DNA of 64,000 bases from NCBI GenBank assembly GCA_017744935.1, contig JAGIAI010000031.1, forward strand, positions 1 to 64,000. The letters are read 5' to 3'. The stretch is from Variovorax sp. (GTDB taxonomy: Bacteria > Pseudomonadota > Gammaproteobacteria > Burkholderiales > Burkholderiaceae_C). Shown in pieces: positions 1-8,729 of this stretch. The translations under genes were made by a program, and so were the position numbers. The notes under the pieces were generated by a model, which was given only the letters and a program-made list of their open reading frames with translations, did not search any database and had not been told where the DNA came from. Position 1 is the first letter of the stretch. Each line of letters begins with the position of its first letter.

Positions 1-1004
1 TTGAGGATGCCGTCCTCGATGAGCACGTTGCGCTGCGTCGGATTGCCTTCGTCGTCGACATTGAGCGAGCCGCGGCGATCGGCGATGGTGCCGTCGTCGA
101 GCACCGTCACGCCCTTGGCGGCAACACGTTCGCCGATGCGGCCCGAGAACGCGCTCGAGCCCTTGCGGTTGAAGTCGCCTTCCAGCCCGTGGCCGATGGC
201 TTCATGAAGCAGGATGCCGGGCCAGCCCGGGCCGAGCACGACGGTCATTTCGCCGGCGGGCGCAGGACGCGAGTCGAGATTGGTGAGCGCGGACTTGACC
301 GCCTGGTCGACGTATTCGGCGATGTGTTCGTCATCGAAGTACGCCAGGCCGAAGCGACCGCCACCGCCGCCGGAGCCGACTTCGCGGCGGCCGTTCTGCT
401 CGGCGATCACCGTCACCGAAAGACGCACCAGCGGGCGCACATCCGCTGCCAGCGTGCCGTCGGCGCGTGCAACGAGCACCACGTCGTATTCGCTGGCGAG
501 GCCCGCCATGACCTGCGACACCCGCGGATCGCGCGAGCGCGCCAGCTTCTCGACCTTCTCGAGGAGTTGGACCTTCGCGGTGCTGTCGAGCGTGGCGATC
601 GGATCGATGCCGCCGTAAAGCGAACGGCTGCCGGCGATCTTGCGCGCCGGCGCCTTGATGCGCGCCGACCGGCCGGCGGCCGAAATGCTGCGCACCGTGC
701 GCGCCGCGTCGAGCAGTGAGGCTTCGGAGATGTCGTCCGAATAGGCAAAGGCCGTCTTTTCGCCGCTCACTGCACGCACGCCGACGCCCTGGTCGATGCT
801 GAAGCTGCCGGTCTTGACGATGCCTTCCTCGAGGCTCCAGCCTTCGCTGCGCGTGTACTGGAAGTAGAGATCGGCGTCATCCACCTTGTGCGCGGCGATC
901 TCGGCGAGCGCACGCGAGAGGTGCGATTCGTCGAGCCCGAAAGGCGTGAGCAGGAGTTGCTGCGCCGTGGCGAGGCGCTCGATGGTGGGTTCGCGGGAGA
1001 TCAT
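1..1004 (-). CDS. tldD: TldD metalloprotease, 3' end beyond window
   Basis: TldD is the zinc-dependent subunit of the TldD/TldE (PmbA) peptidase, a cytosolic protease known for modified-peptide maturation and CcdA antitoxin turnover. The frame reads from an ATG at 1004 (MISREPTIERL) leftward off the window edge, so about 334 N-terminal residues of a family usually near 480 are present. The diagnostic motif HEAIGHGLEGD is visible near position 205, followed by FNRKGSSAFSGRIGER and VTVLDDGTIADRRGSLN, which are characteristic of TldD rather than PmbA. It lies 32 bases downstream of rodA on the same strand, so cotranscription with rodA is possible. The C-terminal part cannot be judged. Confidence 0.93.
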   Translation of the reverse strand, partial: MISREPTIERLATAQQLLLTPFGLDESHLSRALAEIAAHKVDDADLYFQYTRSEGWSLEEGIVKTGSFSIDQGVGVRAVSGEKTAFAYSDDISEASLLDAARTVRSISAAGRSARIKAPARKIAGSRSLYGGIDPIATLDSTAKVQLLEKVEKLARSRDPRVSQVMAGLASEYDVVLVARADGTLAADVRPLVRLSVTVIAEQNGRREVGSGGGGGRFGLAYFDDEHIAEYVDQAVKSALTNLDSRPAPAGEMTVVLGPGWPGILLHEAIGHGLEGDFNRKGSSAFSGRIGERVAAKGVTVLDDGTIADRRGSLNVDDEGNPTQRNVLIEDGIL

Positions 1005-1036
1005 CAAGGGATTCTAGGCTCGCGCCCAAATCCCCG

Positions 1037-2191
1037 CTAAGTCTGAACCAGCCGTTTTGCGCGGGCGATGGACATCAGGATTCCCAGGCCCAGACCCAGC
1101 GTGACCATCGCGGTGCCGCCGTAGCTGATGAAGGGCAGCGGCACGCCCACGACCGGCAGGATGCCGCTCACCATGCCCATGTTCACGAAGGCATAGGTGA
1201 AGAAGATCATGGTCACCGCGCCCGCCAGCAGACGGGAAAAGAGCGTCGGCGCGTCGACCGCAATGATCAGCCCCCGGAAGATCAGGAAGATGAACGAGGC
1301 GATCAGGAACAGGTTGCCGACGAGGCCGAACTCCTCGGAATACGCCGCGAAGATGAAGTCGGTGGTGCGTTCGGGGATGAATTCGAGGTGCGTCTGCGTG
1401 CCCTGCATGAACCCCTTGCCCGGCACGCCGCCCGAGCCGATCGCGATCATCCCCTGGATGATGTGGAAGCCTTTACCGAGCGGATCCTTGGTCGGATCAA
1501 GCAGCGTGCAGACGCGTTGCTTCTGGTAGTCGTGAAGAATCCGCCAGTCGAAGCCGTCAGCGCATAGCTGCGACTCGAACCCGACGATCAGCGCCACCGC
1601 CACCAGTCCGATCACCACCGGCGGCACGATGAGCTTCCAGGGCAGCCCGGCGAAGAAGATCACCGACAGCCCAGTCGCCAGCACCAGCAACGCAGTGCCG
1701 AGATCAGGCTGTTTCATGATGAGGCCGACCGGCACCGCCAGCAGCACTGTCGCCACCACGAAATCCAGCGCGCGCAACTGGCCCTCGCGGCGCTGGAACC
1801 ACCATGCAAGCATCAGCGGCATCGCGATCTTGAGGATCTCGCTTGGCTGGATCACGACGCCCACGTTGATCCAGCGCTGCGCGCCCTTCTTGGTAATGCC
1901 GAAAAGCGCAACCGCCACCAGCAGGGCGACGCCAACCAGATAGAGCGGCGCCGCGAACTTCATCAGTCGCTGCGGTGGCACCTGGGCCACGACGAACATG
2001 ATGCCCGCGGCGAGCAGCATGTTCCGGCCATGGTCCACGAATCGGGTGCCGTGGTCGTAACCGGACGAATACATCGTCAGCAACCCGGCACCGGCGAGCA
2101 GGAGAACGGCGAAAAGGAGATAGCCGTCGAAACCCTGGAACACCGGCAAGAGACGGCGTGCGAGCGAGGGTTGGTGGAGGACGGCTGACAT
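1037..2191 (-). CDS. rodA: RodA, elongasome SEDS peptidoglycan polymerase
   Basis: RodA is the SEDS-family glycosyltransferase that polymerises lipid II during side-wall growth, working with the class B protein PBP2. The 384-residue protein has about ten hydrophobic segments. It ends with the family signature GGVPLPFISYGGTAM-like block (VGVPLPFISYGGTAM, roughly residues 345-360) and carries the acidic loop IPERTTDFIFAAYSEEFG typical of RodA/FtsW. The N-terminus MSAVLHQPSLARR is short and cytoplasmic, as expected. The second SEDS protein of the window, FtsW, lies at 19312-20601. RodA here is not preceded by mrdA or mreBCD. Its upstream neighbour is a divergent esterase 112 bp away, so it must have its own promoter. 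Confidence 0.95.
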   Translation of the reverse strand: MSAVLHQPSLARRLLPVFQGFDGYLLFAVLLLAGAGLLTMYSSGYDHGTRFVDHGRNMLLAAGIMFVVAQVPPQRLMKFAAPLYLVGVALLVAVALFGITKKGAQRWINVGVVIQPSEILKIAMPLMLAWWFQRREGQLRALDFVVATVLLAVPVGLIMKQPDLGTALLVLATGLSVIFFAGLPWKLIVPPVVIGLVAVALIVGFESQLCADGFDWRILHDYQKQRVCTLLDPTKDPLGKGFHIIQGMIAIGSGGVPGKGFMQGTQTHLEFIPERTTDFIFAAYSEEFGLVGNLFLIASFIFLIFRGLIIAVDAPTLFSRLLAGAVTMIFFTYAFVNMGMVSGILPVVGVPLPFISYGGTAMVTLGLGLGILMSIARAKRLVQT

Positions 2192-2303
2192 AGCTTTCGA
2201 TTATCCCCCGCGCCGGCATCGGGCCCTACGGACAGTGGGGCCGGCGACCGTTCAGTGCAGTCGGTCTTCTGGGGCATTCAGGGTGCGTTCGGATAATTGC
2301 CCT

Positions 2304-2903
2304 ATGAATTCCGCACTGCCCGTCACCCACCTGCTCTATCTGCACGGCTTTCGCTCGTCGCCGCAGTCCACCAAGGCCCGGCTGATGGCGCAGCACATTG
2401 CCAGGGCGCATCCCGCAACGACGTGGTGGTGCCCGCAACTCCCGCCGTCGCCGAAGGCCGCGATCGAACTCGTGATGTCGGGCATTTCCGGCTGGCCACG
2501 CGAATCGATGGGGGTGGTGGGTTCCTCGCTCGGCGGCTTCTATGCCACCTACGTAGCGCAGGAAACCGGATGTCGCGCCGTGCTGCTCAACCCGGCCATT
2601 CATCCGGCCCGGGACCTGTCCAACTACATCGGCGACCAGGTGGCCTGGCACGACCCCAGCGAGCATTTCTATTTCCGGCCCGAGTACATCGACGAGTTGC
2701 GCGCGCTCGATTCCGGCTTATTCACGCACCCGGAACGCGTCTTCGCGATCATCGCCAAGGGCGACGAGGTGCTGGATTGGCGGGAAATGTCCGGCCGCTA
2801 CCCCGGAAGTCGCCAGAAGATCATCGAGGGCGAAGACCACGCGCTGAGCGATTTCGAGCGCAGCCACCTCGGCGAAGTCCTGGCTTTCCTCGACCCCGCC
2901 TGA
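2304..2903 (+). CDS. YqiA/YcfP-family alpha/beta hydrolase (esterase)
   Basis: This is a small 199-residue alpha/beta-fold hydrolase of the UPF0227/YqiA type. These are predicted cytosolic esterases of unknown natural substrate. Visible features are the oxyanion segment LYLHGFRSSP (residues 11-20), a nucleophile elbow GSSLGG with Ser about 75, an acidic residue in AKGDEVLDW, and a histidine in EGEDHALSDF near the C-terminus. Together they make a plausible Ser-Asp-His triad. The ATG at 2304 (MNSALPV) is chosen because the longer upstream frame adds a non-conserved arginine/serine-rich leader. It is divergent from rodA and starts a plus-strand run with the exoribonuclease 48 bp downstream. Confidence 0.8.
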   Translation: MNSALPVTHLLYLHGFRSSPQSTKARLMAQHIARAHPATTWWCPQLPPSPKAAIELVMSGISGWPRESMGVVGSSLGGFYATYVAQETGCRAVLLNPAIHPARDLSNYIGDQVAWHDPSEHFYFRPEYIDELRALDSGLFTHPERVFAIIAKGDEVLDWREMSGRYPGSRQKIIEGEDHALSDFERSHLGEVLAFLDPA

Positions 2904-2951
2904 GCCCCCGGGCGACCGGAAGCCGGCGCGCTGCGTGGGACAATCCGCGCC

Positions 2952-5012
2952 ATGTTTGTATTGTTCGAAGAAGCCGGAAAGTACCTCGGCGGCCGTGTCC
3001 TGTCGGAGGCCGAGTCGTCGGCCCAAGTCGAGCTCGAGACCGGCAAGCGCGTCAAGGTCAAGGGCGCCAATATCGTGCTGCGCTTCGAGAAGCCCGCCCC
3101 GGGCGAGCTCCTGGCCGAAGCCCGCGAACTGGCCGCCAGCGTCGATCTCGATCTGGCGTGGGAATTCGCGCCCGAAGGCGAATTCGCCTTTACGGACCTT
3201 GCCGCCGAATATTTCCAGGCCAATCCCACGCTGACCCAGCAGGCGGCGGCGCTGCTCGCGCTCTTCGAGGCGCCGCACTATTTCCGCCGCGCCGGCAAGG
3301 GCCGATTCAAGAAGGCGCCGGCAGAAATCCTGCAGCAGGCCCTCGCCGCCATCGAGAAGAAGAAGGCGGTCCAGGCGCAGATCGGCGAATGGTCGGCGCA
3401 ATTGGCCGCGGGCGAATGTCCCGCGCCCGTGCGTGATCAGCTTTTCAAGATTCTCTTCAAGCCCGACAAGAACGCACCCGAGTACAAGGCAGTGGTCGAG
3501 GCGGCACGCGCCACGCAGCGCCCGCCGCTCGAACTGCTGAAGCAGGCCGGTGCGATCGATTCGTCCTACCAGTTCCATTGGCACCGTTTCCTGTTCGAGA
3601 ACTTCCCGAAGGGAACCGGCTTCCCCGCGCTGGATGCCCCCGCGATCGCGGACGAACTCCCAGTGGCGAAGGTCGAGGCCTTCTCCATCGACGATTCGCA
3701 CACGACCGAAATCGACGATGCCCTGTCCGTACAGGGACTCGGGAACAGCACCGTCGTCGTCGGCATTCATATCGCCGCGCCGGGCCTCGCGCTGACGCCG
3801 GGCAGTGCGATCGACCAGGTCGCGCGATCGCGCATGTCCACGGTCTACATGCCGGGCTACAAGATCACGATGCTGCCGGACCACGTGGTCGACACCTACA
3901 CGCTGCAGGAAGGCCGCGACTGCCCTGCCGTGTCGCTCTACGCCACCTTCGACGAATCGACGCTCGAACTGAAATCGACCGAAACCCGCCTCGAGCGCGT
4001 GCCGATCGTCGCCAACCTGCGCCACGACCAGCTCGACACCGTCATATCCAAGGAATGGCTCGAAGATGCATCGGTACAGGCCGACAACACTCCCGAGATC
4101 GCCACGCGCGTGCGCGAGCCGCTGACCTTCCTCTTCCGCCTCGCCAAGCACCTGAAGTCGCAGCGCGAAGTGGTTCGCGGCAAGCCCGAAACCTTCAATC
4201 GGCCCGACTACACCTTCCGACTCGTCGGCAACGAGGGCGAGCCCACCGGCAACGAACAGGTGCAGATCACCACGCGCCAGCGCGGCGCGCCACTCGACCT
4301 GATCGTTTCCGAGGCCATGATCCTGGCCAATAGCAGCTGGGGTGGCTGGCTGGCCGAACTGAGCGTTCCGGCCCTGTACCGCAGCCAGGCCAGCCTCCTG
4401 CCCGGCATCAAGGTCCGCATGGGCACGCGAGCGCTGCCGCACGCGGGCCTTGGCGTGAAGAGCTATGCCTGGAGCACCTCGCCGCTGCGCCGCTACACCG
4501 ACCTCGTGAACCAGTGGCAGATCATCGCGGCCGCGCGGCACGGCAAGACCGCGGCACTCGCGGCACCCTTCAAGCCGAAGGACGCCGACCTGTTCTCGAT
4601 CCTGTCCGGCTTCGATGCGGCCTATAGCGCCTACAACGCGCACCAGGGCGGCATGGAGCGTTTCTGGACGCTCAAGTACCTCGAGCAGGAAGGCATCACC
4701 GAACTCGATGCCACGCTCATCAAGGATGTGCCCAATGGCGCGATGGTGCGCGCCGACACGTTGCCGCTGGTATTCCAGGTGACGGGCACCCAGGGGCTGC
4801 AACGCGGCGCACGGGTGCGTGTCAAGCTCGGTGAGGTCGACGAGATCGCGCTGGACGTGCACGGCACCGTCATCGAGCGCCTGGACACCGCCGCCGCCGA
4901 AGCAGCCCCCGAAGACGAAGGCGCCGAGGACGAGGAAGAAGTCGCCGGCCCCATCGCCATCGCGGTGGACCTCGCCGACACCGAACCCGCACCGGAGGGA
5001 ACGCCCGCCTGA
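2952..5012 (+). CDS. RNB-domain 3'-5' exoribonuclease (RNase II family)
   Basis: A 686-residue ribonuclease of the RNase II/R superfamily, expected to degrade RNA processively 3' to 5' in the cytosol. The catalytic RNB domain starts around residue 230. It carries the metal-binding motif DDSHTTEIDDALSV (Asp cluster near 247-256) and later the RSRMSTVYMPGYKITMLP and SPLRRYTDLVNQW blocks that are standard for the fold. The N-terminal region looks like a degenerate cold-shock/OB segment rather than the full RNase R N-terminus. The C-terminus after about residue 650 is an acidic Glu/Asp-rich tail instead of a Lys-rich one, which argues against RNase R. It is followed 40 bp later by the TonB-like gene. 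Confidence 0.9.
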   Translation: MFVLFEEAGKYLGGRVLSEAESSAQVELETGKRVKVKGANIVLRFEKPAPGELLAEARELAASVDLDLAWEFAPEGEFAFTDLAAEYFQANPTLTQQAAALLALFEAPHYFRRAGKGRFKKAPAEILQQALAAIEKKKAVQAQIGEWSAQLAAGECPAPVRDQLFKILFKPDKNAPEYKAVVEAARATQRPPLELLKQAGAIDSSYQFHWHRFLFENFPKGTGFPALDAPAIADELPVAKVEAFSIDDSHTTEIDDALSVQGLGNSTVVVGIHIAAPGLALTPGSAIDQVARSRMSTVYMPGYKITMLPDHVVDTYTLQEGRDCPAVSLYATFDESTLELKSTETRLERVPIVANLRHDQLDTVISKEWLEDASVQADNTPEIATRVREPLTFLFRLAKHLKSQREVVRGKPETFNRPDYTFRLVGNEGEPTGNEQVQITTRQRGAPLDLIVSEAMILANSSWGGWLAELSVPALYRSQASLLPGIKVRMGTRALPHAGLGVKSYAWSTSPLRRYTDLVNQWQIIAAARHGKTAALAAPFKPKDADLFSILSGFDAAYSAYNAHQGGMERFWTLKYLEQEGITELDATLIKDVPNGAMVRADTLPLVFQVTGTQGLQRGARVRVKLGEVDEIALDVHGTVIERLDTAAAEAAPEDEGAEDEEEVAGPIAIAVDLADTEPAPEGTPA

Positions 5013-5052
5013 GGGCATCGCTCGACATGGCCAGACGAGGAGAAGGCACCCC

Positions 5053-5910
5053 ATGAAACTGCGTGACTTCAGCACGCTGCAGATTGCGCTCGGCTTGTCG
5101 GTCATCGCCCACGCCGCGTTGCTGACCGTCCGCTTCGTGGACCCGGAGTCCTTCAACCGCGTCTTCAAGGAAACGCCGCTGGAGGTCATCCTGGTCAACG
5201 CGAAGACCAACGAGCGCCCCGACAAGGCGCGGGCGATCGCGCAGACCTCGCTGGCCGGCGGTGGCGATCTCGACAAGGGGCGCGCCACGAGCCCGCTGCC
5301 GCCGTCGACATTCACCACGATCGGCGATTCGATGGAAGACGCGCAGCGCCAGGTCGATTCGATGCAGCAGCAGCAGATGCTGCTGCTGGCGCAGCTCAAG
5401 CAGCAACTCGCCACGATGCCGTCGACGACGGACCCGCGCAGCTCGGGCGACCCGAGCGAAGCCGCCGCACGCGAAGAAAAACGCCGCCAGCTCATCGAGC
5501 TGCTCGCCGAGATCGAGCGCCGTGTCAACGAAGAGAACGCGCGGCCCAAGAAGCGCTACCTCAGCCCCGCGACGCGCGAAGCGGCCTACGCGGCCTATGT
5601 CGACGCGCTTCGGCGCAGGATCGAAGTGCGCGGCACGGAGAACTTCCCCGAAAACGGCGGCAAGAAACTGTATGGCGAGCTCACGATGATGGTCACCGTC
5701 AACTTCGACGGCTCGATCCTGGCGACCGACATCGTCGAAAGCTCCGGCAACAAGGTGCTGGACCGACGGGCGCAGGGCATCGTCCGCAGCATCGGCAATT
5801 TCGGCAAGTTCACCGATGCGATGCGGCGGCAGACCGACCAGATCGTGCTGCCGTCACGCTTCAAGTTCACCCATGACGAGACGCTGGAGACCCAGCTCTC
5901 GGCCAAATGA
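5053..5910 (+). CDS. TonB-family energy transducer-like protein
   Basis: A 285-residue inner-membrane protein with one N-terminal transmembrane segment (about residues 9-28, LQIALGLSVIAHAALLTVRF) and a periplasmic remainder. The C-terminal 100 residues (from GTENFPENGGKKLYGEL, with VNFDGSILATDIVESSGNKVLD) match the TonB C-terminal fold. The middle is Gln/Glu-rich and probably helical (MEDAQRQVDSMQQQQ). Classical TonB has a Pro-Lys/Pro-Glu spacer, which is absent here, and no exbBD genes are adjacent. A generic TonB/TolA-like envelope role is therefore safer than siderophore energisation. The start ATG at 5053 follows an AGGAGAAGG-rich stretch. It sits between the RNB nuclease and aroE. Confidence 0.8.
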   Translation: MKLRDFSTLQIALGLSVIAHAALLTVRFVDPESFNRVFKETPLEVILVNAKTNERPDKARAIAQTSLAGGGDLDKGRATSPLPPSTFTTIGDSMEDAQRQVDSMQQQQMLLLAQLKQQLATMPSTTDPRSSGDPSEAAAREEKRRQLIELLAEIERRVNEENARPKKRYLSPATREAAYAAYVDALRRRIEVRGTENFPENGGKKLYGELTMMVTVNFDGSILATDIVESSGNKVLDRRAQGIVRSIGNFGKFTDAMRRQTDQIVLPSRFKFTHDETLETQLSAK

Positions 5911-5926
5911 CGACGAGGGAGGCACC

Positions 5927-6769
5927 GTGGATCTTTACTGTGTGATGGGCAACCCGGTCGAGCACAGCCGCTCGCCGTGGATTCATGCGCGTTTTGCCGC
6001 ACTCACCGGCCAGAAGCTCGACTACGGCCGCCGGCTCGTGGCACTCGGCGGTTTCGAGGCGGGTGTGGAGGCCTTCCGCAAGGAGACCTCCGGCACTGCG
6101 CGCGGCTGCAACGTCACCGTGCCCTTCAAGTTCGATGCCGCGGCGCTGTCGCAGCATCTGACGCCGCGCGCCGCGCTCGCGCGCGCGGTCAATGTGCTGA
6201 GTTTTCGCGAAGACGGCATCCATGGCGACAACAGCGACGGGGTCGGCATCGTCAACGACATCACGCTGCACGCGGGCGTCGCGATCGCAGGCGGCGATCT
6301 CTTGCTGCTGGGTGCCGGCGGCGCCGCGGCCGGCGTGCTCGGCCCGTTGATCGAAGCCGGGCCGCGTCGTCTGGTGGTCGCGAATCGCACGCTCGAGAAG
6401 GCCATCGCGCTCGTCCAGCGGCACGCGGCACTGGCGATGCAGCACCACGTGGCGCTCGAAGCGCAGGCGCTCCATGACGTTCCCGGTTCGTTCGATGTGC
6501 TGGTGAATGCCACCGCGTCGAGTCTCGGCGGCGGCGAAGTGCCGGTCGCCGCGAGCGTGCTCAAGCGCGGCTCGCTCGCGGTCGACATGATGTACGGCCC
6601 CGCCGCGGCTGGCTTCATGGCCTGGGCGCGCGAACACGGCGCGGTGCCGCGCGATGGCCTCGGCATGCTGGTGGAACAGGCAGCCGAAGCCTTCGAGACA
6701 TGGCGCGGCGTGCGGCCGCCGACGACCCAGGTGCTCGCCGAGCTGCGAGCGATCGTCGAAGCCAAGTGA
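5927..6769 (+). CDS. aroE: Shikimate dehydrogenase AroE
   Basis: AroE reduces 3-dehydroshikimate to shikimate with NADPH in the chorismate pathway. The 280-residue protein begins VDLYCVMGNPVEHSRSP, which contains the substrate-binding SxS motif, followed by GCNVTVPFK with the catalytic lysine and DNSDGVG. The nucleotide-binding turn is LLGAGGAAAGVLGPL near residues 125-139. The GTG at 5927 is chosen because it has a strong GGGAGG ribosome site 4 bases upstream and gives the normal family length. A nearby internal GTG/ATG would remove the conserved first strand. It overlaps mtgA by four bases (GTGA), which indicates translational coupling. Confidence 0.95.
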   Translation: MDLYCVMGNPVEHSRSPWIHARFAALTGQKLDYGRRLVALGGFEAGVEAFRKETSGTARGCNVTVPFKFDAAALSQHLTPRAALARAVNVLSFREDGIHGDNSDGVGIVNDITLHAGVAIAGGDLLLLGAGGAAAGVLGPLIEAGPRRLVVANRTLEKAIALVQRHAALAMQHHVALEAQALHDVPGSFDVLVNATASSLGGGEVPVAASVLKRGSLAVDMMYGPAAAGFMAWAREHGAVPRDGLGMLVEQAAEAFETWRGVRPPTTQVLAELRAIVEAK

Positions 6770-7515
6770 AGCCGGTCCTGCGCTGGCTCGGCTGCCTGTT
6801 GATCGCGGCCTTTGCGCTGCAACTCTTCTTCGTCCTGCGCATCGCGGCGATGACCGCGATCGCTCCCGAATCGACTGCATTCCAACGCTCCGAAGCTTGG
6901 CGGGTTGCCACACAAGGTCGCTCCAATGGCGAGCGCGAGTGGCGACAGCACTGGGTGCCCTATGCGCAGATTTCCGATTCGCTCAAGCGTGCGGTGATCG
7001 CGAGCGAGGACAGCGAATTCATCTATCACCAGGGCGTGGAATGGGAGGCCATCGAGCGCGCCCGCCAGCGCAATGCGAAGGCCGAGGAGATCGCGGCAAA
7101 GCGCGCTGCGCAGATGCGGGCACGCGGCAAGGAACCCCGCGCGCCACAGTTGCGCGGCGGATCGACCATCACCCAGCAGCTCGCGAAGAACCTGCTGCTG
7201 TCGAGCGAGCGCACCATGTTGCGCAAGGCGCAGGAGCTGGTGCTCGCCACCACGCTCGAAATCCTGCTGAGCAAGGAGCGCATCCTCGAGATCTATCTCA
7301 ACAACGTGGAATGGGGCGAAGGCATCTTCGGCGCCGAAGCGGCGTCCCAGCACTACTTCCGCAAACCCGCGGCGCGTCTCACCGCGAGCGAGGCCGCACG
7401 GCTTGCGGTAATGCTGCCGAGCCCGAAGTTCTTCGAGCGCCGCCAGGGGTCCGGCTATCTAGCGGGCCGCACCGCATTGATCGTCGGGCGCATGCCGGCG
7501 GCCGAATTGCCCTGA
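6766..7515 (+). CDS. mtgA: Monofunctional peptidoglycan glycosyltransferase MtgA
   Basis: MtgA polymerises lipid II glycan chains without transpeptidation (GT51 family) from the periplasmic face of the inner membrane. The 249-residue protein starts at a GTG inside the aroE stop (VKPVLRWLGC) and has one membrane anchor at about residues 5-24. The GT51 motifs are all present: ASEDSEFIYHQGVEW with the catalytic Glu, RGGSTITQQLAKNL, and KERILEIYLNNVEWGEGIFG. The aroE-mtgA order is common in betaproteobacteria. Its last 61 bases overlap the 3' end of the convergent acyltransferase gene, so one of the two C-termini may be variable. Confidence 0.95.
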   Translation: MKPVLRWLGCLLIAAFALQLFFVLRIAAMTAIAPESTAFQRSEAWRVATQGRSNGEREWRQHWVPYAQISDSLKRAVIASEDSEFIYHQGVEWEAIERARQRNAKAEEIAAKRAAQMRARGKEPRAPQLRGGSTITQQLAKNLLLSSERTMLRKAQELVLATTLEILLSKERILEIYLNNVEWGEGIFGAEAASQHYFRKPAARLTASEAARLAVMLPSPKFFERRQGSGYLAGRTALIVGRMPAAELP

Positions 7516-8585
7516 ACATCGGCCGGCACGCCAGGCTCCCGCTCTGCCATCGGCTGGCGAAGCCCTCCTCTCCAGCGCGCGAGGGCCGCCCGGCCCCTGA
7601 TACGAACGGGACGATCGATCAGGTGGTACGAAAGCGCAGCCAGTGCCACAGCCAGCGCGGATCCGCCGATCAGGATCGCGAGACGACTGAATCCCCTCTC
7701 ACGCATCCAGAACATCAGCGGGGCATGCCACAGGTACACGCCGTATGAAAGCCGGCCCAGATAGGCCAGCGGCGCCCATGCCAGCAGCCGCGATTCGCGG
7801 TTCGAATGAAAGGCGCAGAGCACCAGGATCGCCGCCCCCACTTCAGCAACCGGCGCGGCCAGGCCCAGGCCGTACATCAGCCCCCAGCTCGGCGGTGCCG
7901 CAGCAAGCAGCAGCAGCAGGATCGCGGCGATGCCCGCGTACTTTGGCGGGGCCTCGGTCGGCATCAGCGCCAGCATGCAACCCAGAATGATGCCGCTCGC
8001 CCGCGTATCGAAGCGGAAATAGGTCGGATACCAGCCCACGGTCGCCAGGTTGAAGAGGCGCCACATGAAGGCCACGAGATAGAGCATCAGCATCACTCGG
8101 ACCGGATCGCGCGCGCGCAGGACGAAGGGAAGCGCGAGTGGCCACAGCACGTAGAAGTGCTCCTCGACCGCGAGCGACCACGTGTAGGTCAACGGCGAAG
8201 GCGCGTAGTGGAGTGCCTGTGCGTAGTCGGTGAGATACAGGCCGGCCAGCGCCGCGTGTTGCCCGATCGGGATGCCGGGCCAGAGGAAGTGTCCCGGCAA
8301 GGTCACGCAGACCAGCACAACCAGGAACACGGGATACAGCCGCAAGGCCCTGCGCCAGTAGAAGCCCGCCAGATCGATGCGCCCCTGTTGCGCCATCTCG
8401 CTCATCAGCAGCTTGGTGATCAGGAAGCCGGACAGCACGAAGAACACATCCACCCCGAGGTAGCCGCCTCCGGTAGGGTGGAAGCCGCTGTGGAAGATCA
8501 GGACCATCGCGATCGCGATGGCGCGAATTCCGTCGAGCGCAGGCAAGTAGCCCAGTCGCGCCTCGTGCGGCGGATTGGTGTTCAT
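7455..8585 (-). CDS. Acyltransferase 3 (OafA/YrhL family) membrane protein
   Basis: An integral-membrane O-acyltransferase of 376 residues, of the family that acetylates or succinylates O-antigen, peptidoglycan or exopolysaccharide. The signature N-terminus LGYLPALDGIRAIAIAMVLIFHSGF, then GGYLGVDVFFVLSGFLIT and YTWSLAVEEHFYVLWPL, identifies the family, and about ten hydrophobic segments follow. No SGNH domain is attached. The ATG at 8585 (MNTNPPHEAR) is preferred because the upstream extension is Arg-rich and lacks any hydrophobic pattern. The C-terminal 30 residues run antisense into mtgA. The acceptor glycan cannot be inferred because no polysaccharide genes are adjacent. Confidence 0.88.
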   Translation of the reverse strand: MNTNPPHEARLGYLPALDGIRAIAIAMVLIFHSGFHPTGGGYLGVDVFFVLSGFLITKLLMSEMAQQGRIDLAGFYWRRALRLYPVFLVVLVCVTLPGHFLWPGIPIGQHAALAGLYLTDYAQALHYAPSPLTYTWSLAVEEHFYVLWPLALPFVLRARDPVRVMLMLYLVAFMWRLFNLATVGWYPTYFRFDTRASGIILGCMLALMPTEAPPKYAGIAAILLLLLAAAPPSWGLMYGLGLAAPVAEVGAAILVLCAFHSNRESRLLAWAPLAYLGRLSYGVYLWHAPLMFWMRERGFSRLAILIGGSALAVALAALSYHLIDRPVRIRGRAALARWRGGLRQPMAEREPGVPADVQGNSAAGMRPTINAVRPAR

Positions 8586-8729
8586 GAAGATCGATCCCTT
8601 CGCGGCTTGATCGGGCCGAATCGGCCAGCCGCTCACCTTGCGACGCCTCGGTGCGTTCGTCCTGTAGGAATCAGCCCATCCTGCTGTAGGCCCGGACAGG
8701 ACGCAGAGGGGGGCAACATATGATCGGCC

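Noticed and set aside
2718-5549. A very long open frame on the minus strand (over 900 codons) opposite the RNB nuclease and TonB genes
   Set aside because: It is antisense to two clearly coding genes, has Arg/Gly/Asp-biased composition from GC-rich mirror codons and shows no domain. It is a shadow frame.
8641-8702. Imperfect repeats GTCCTG...CAGGAC before the PlsC-like gene
   Set aside because: The arms are 6 bp and more than 30 bases apart in GC-rich DNA, which is expected by chance.
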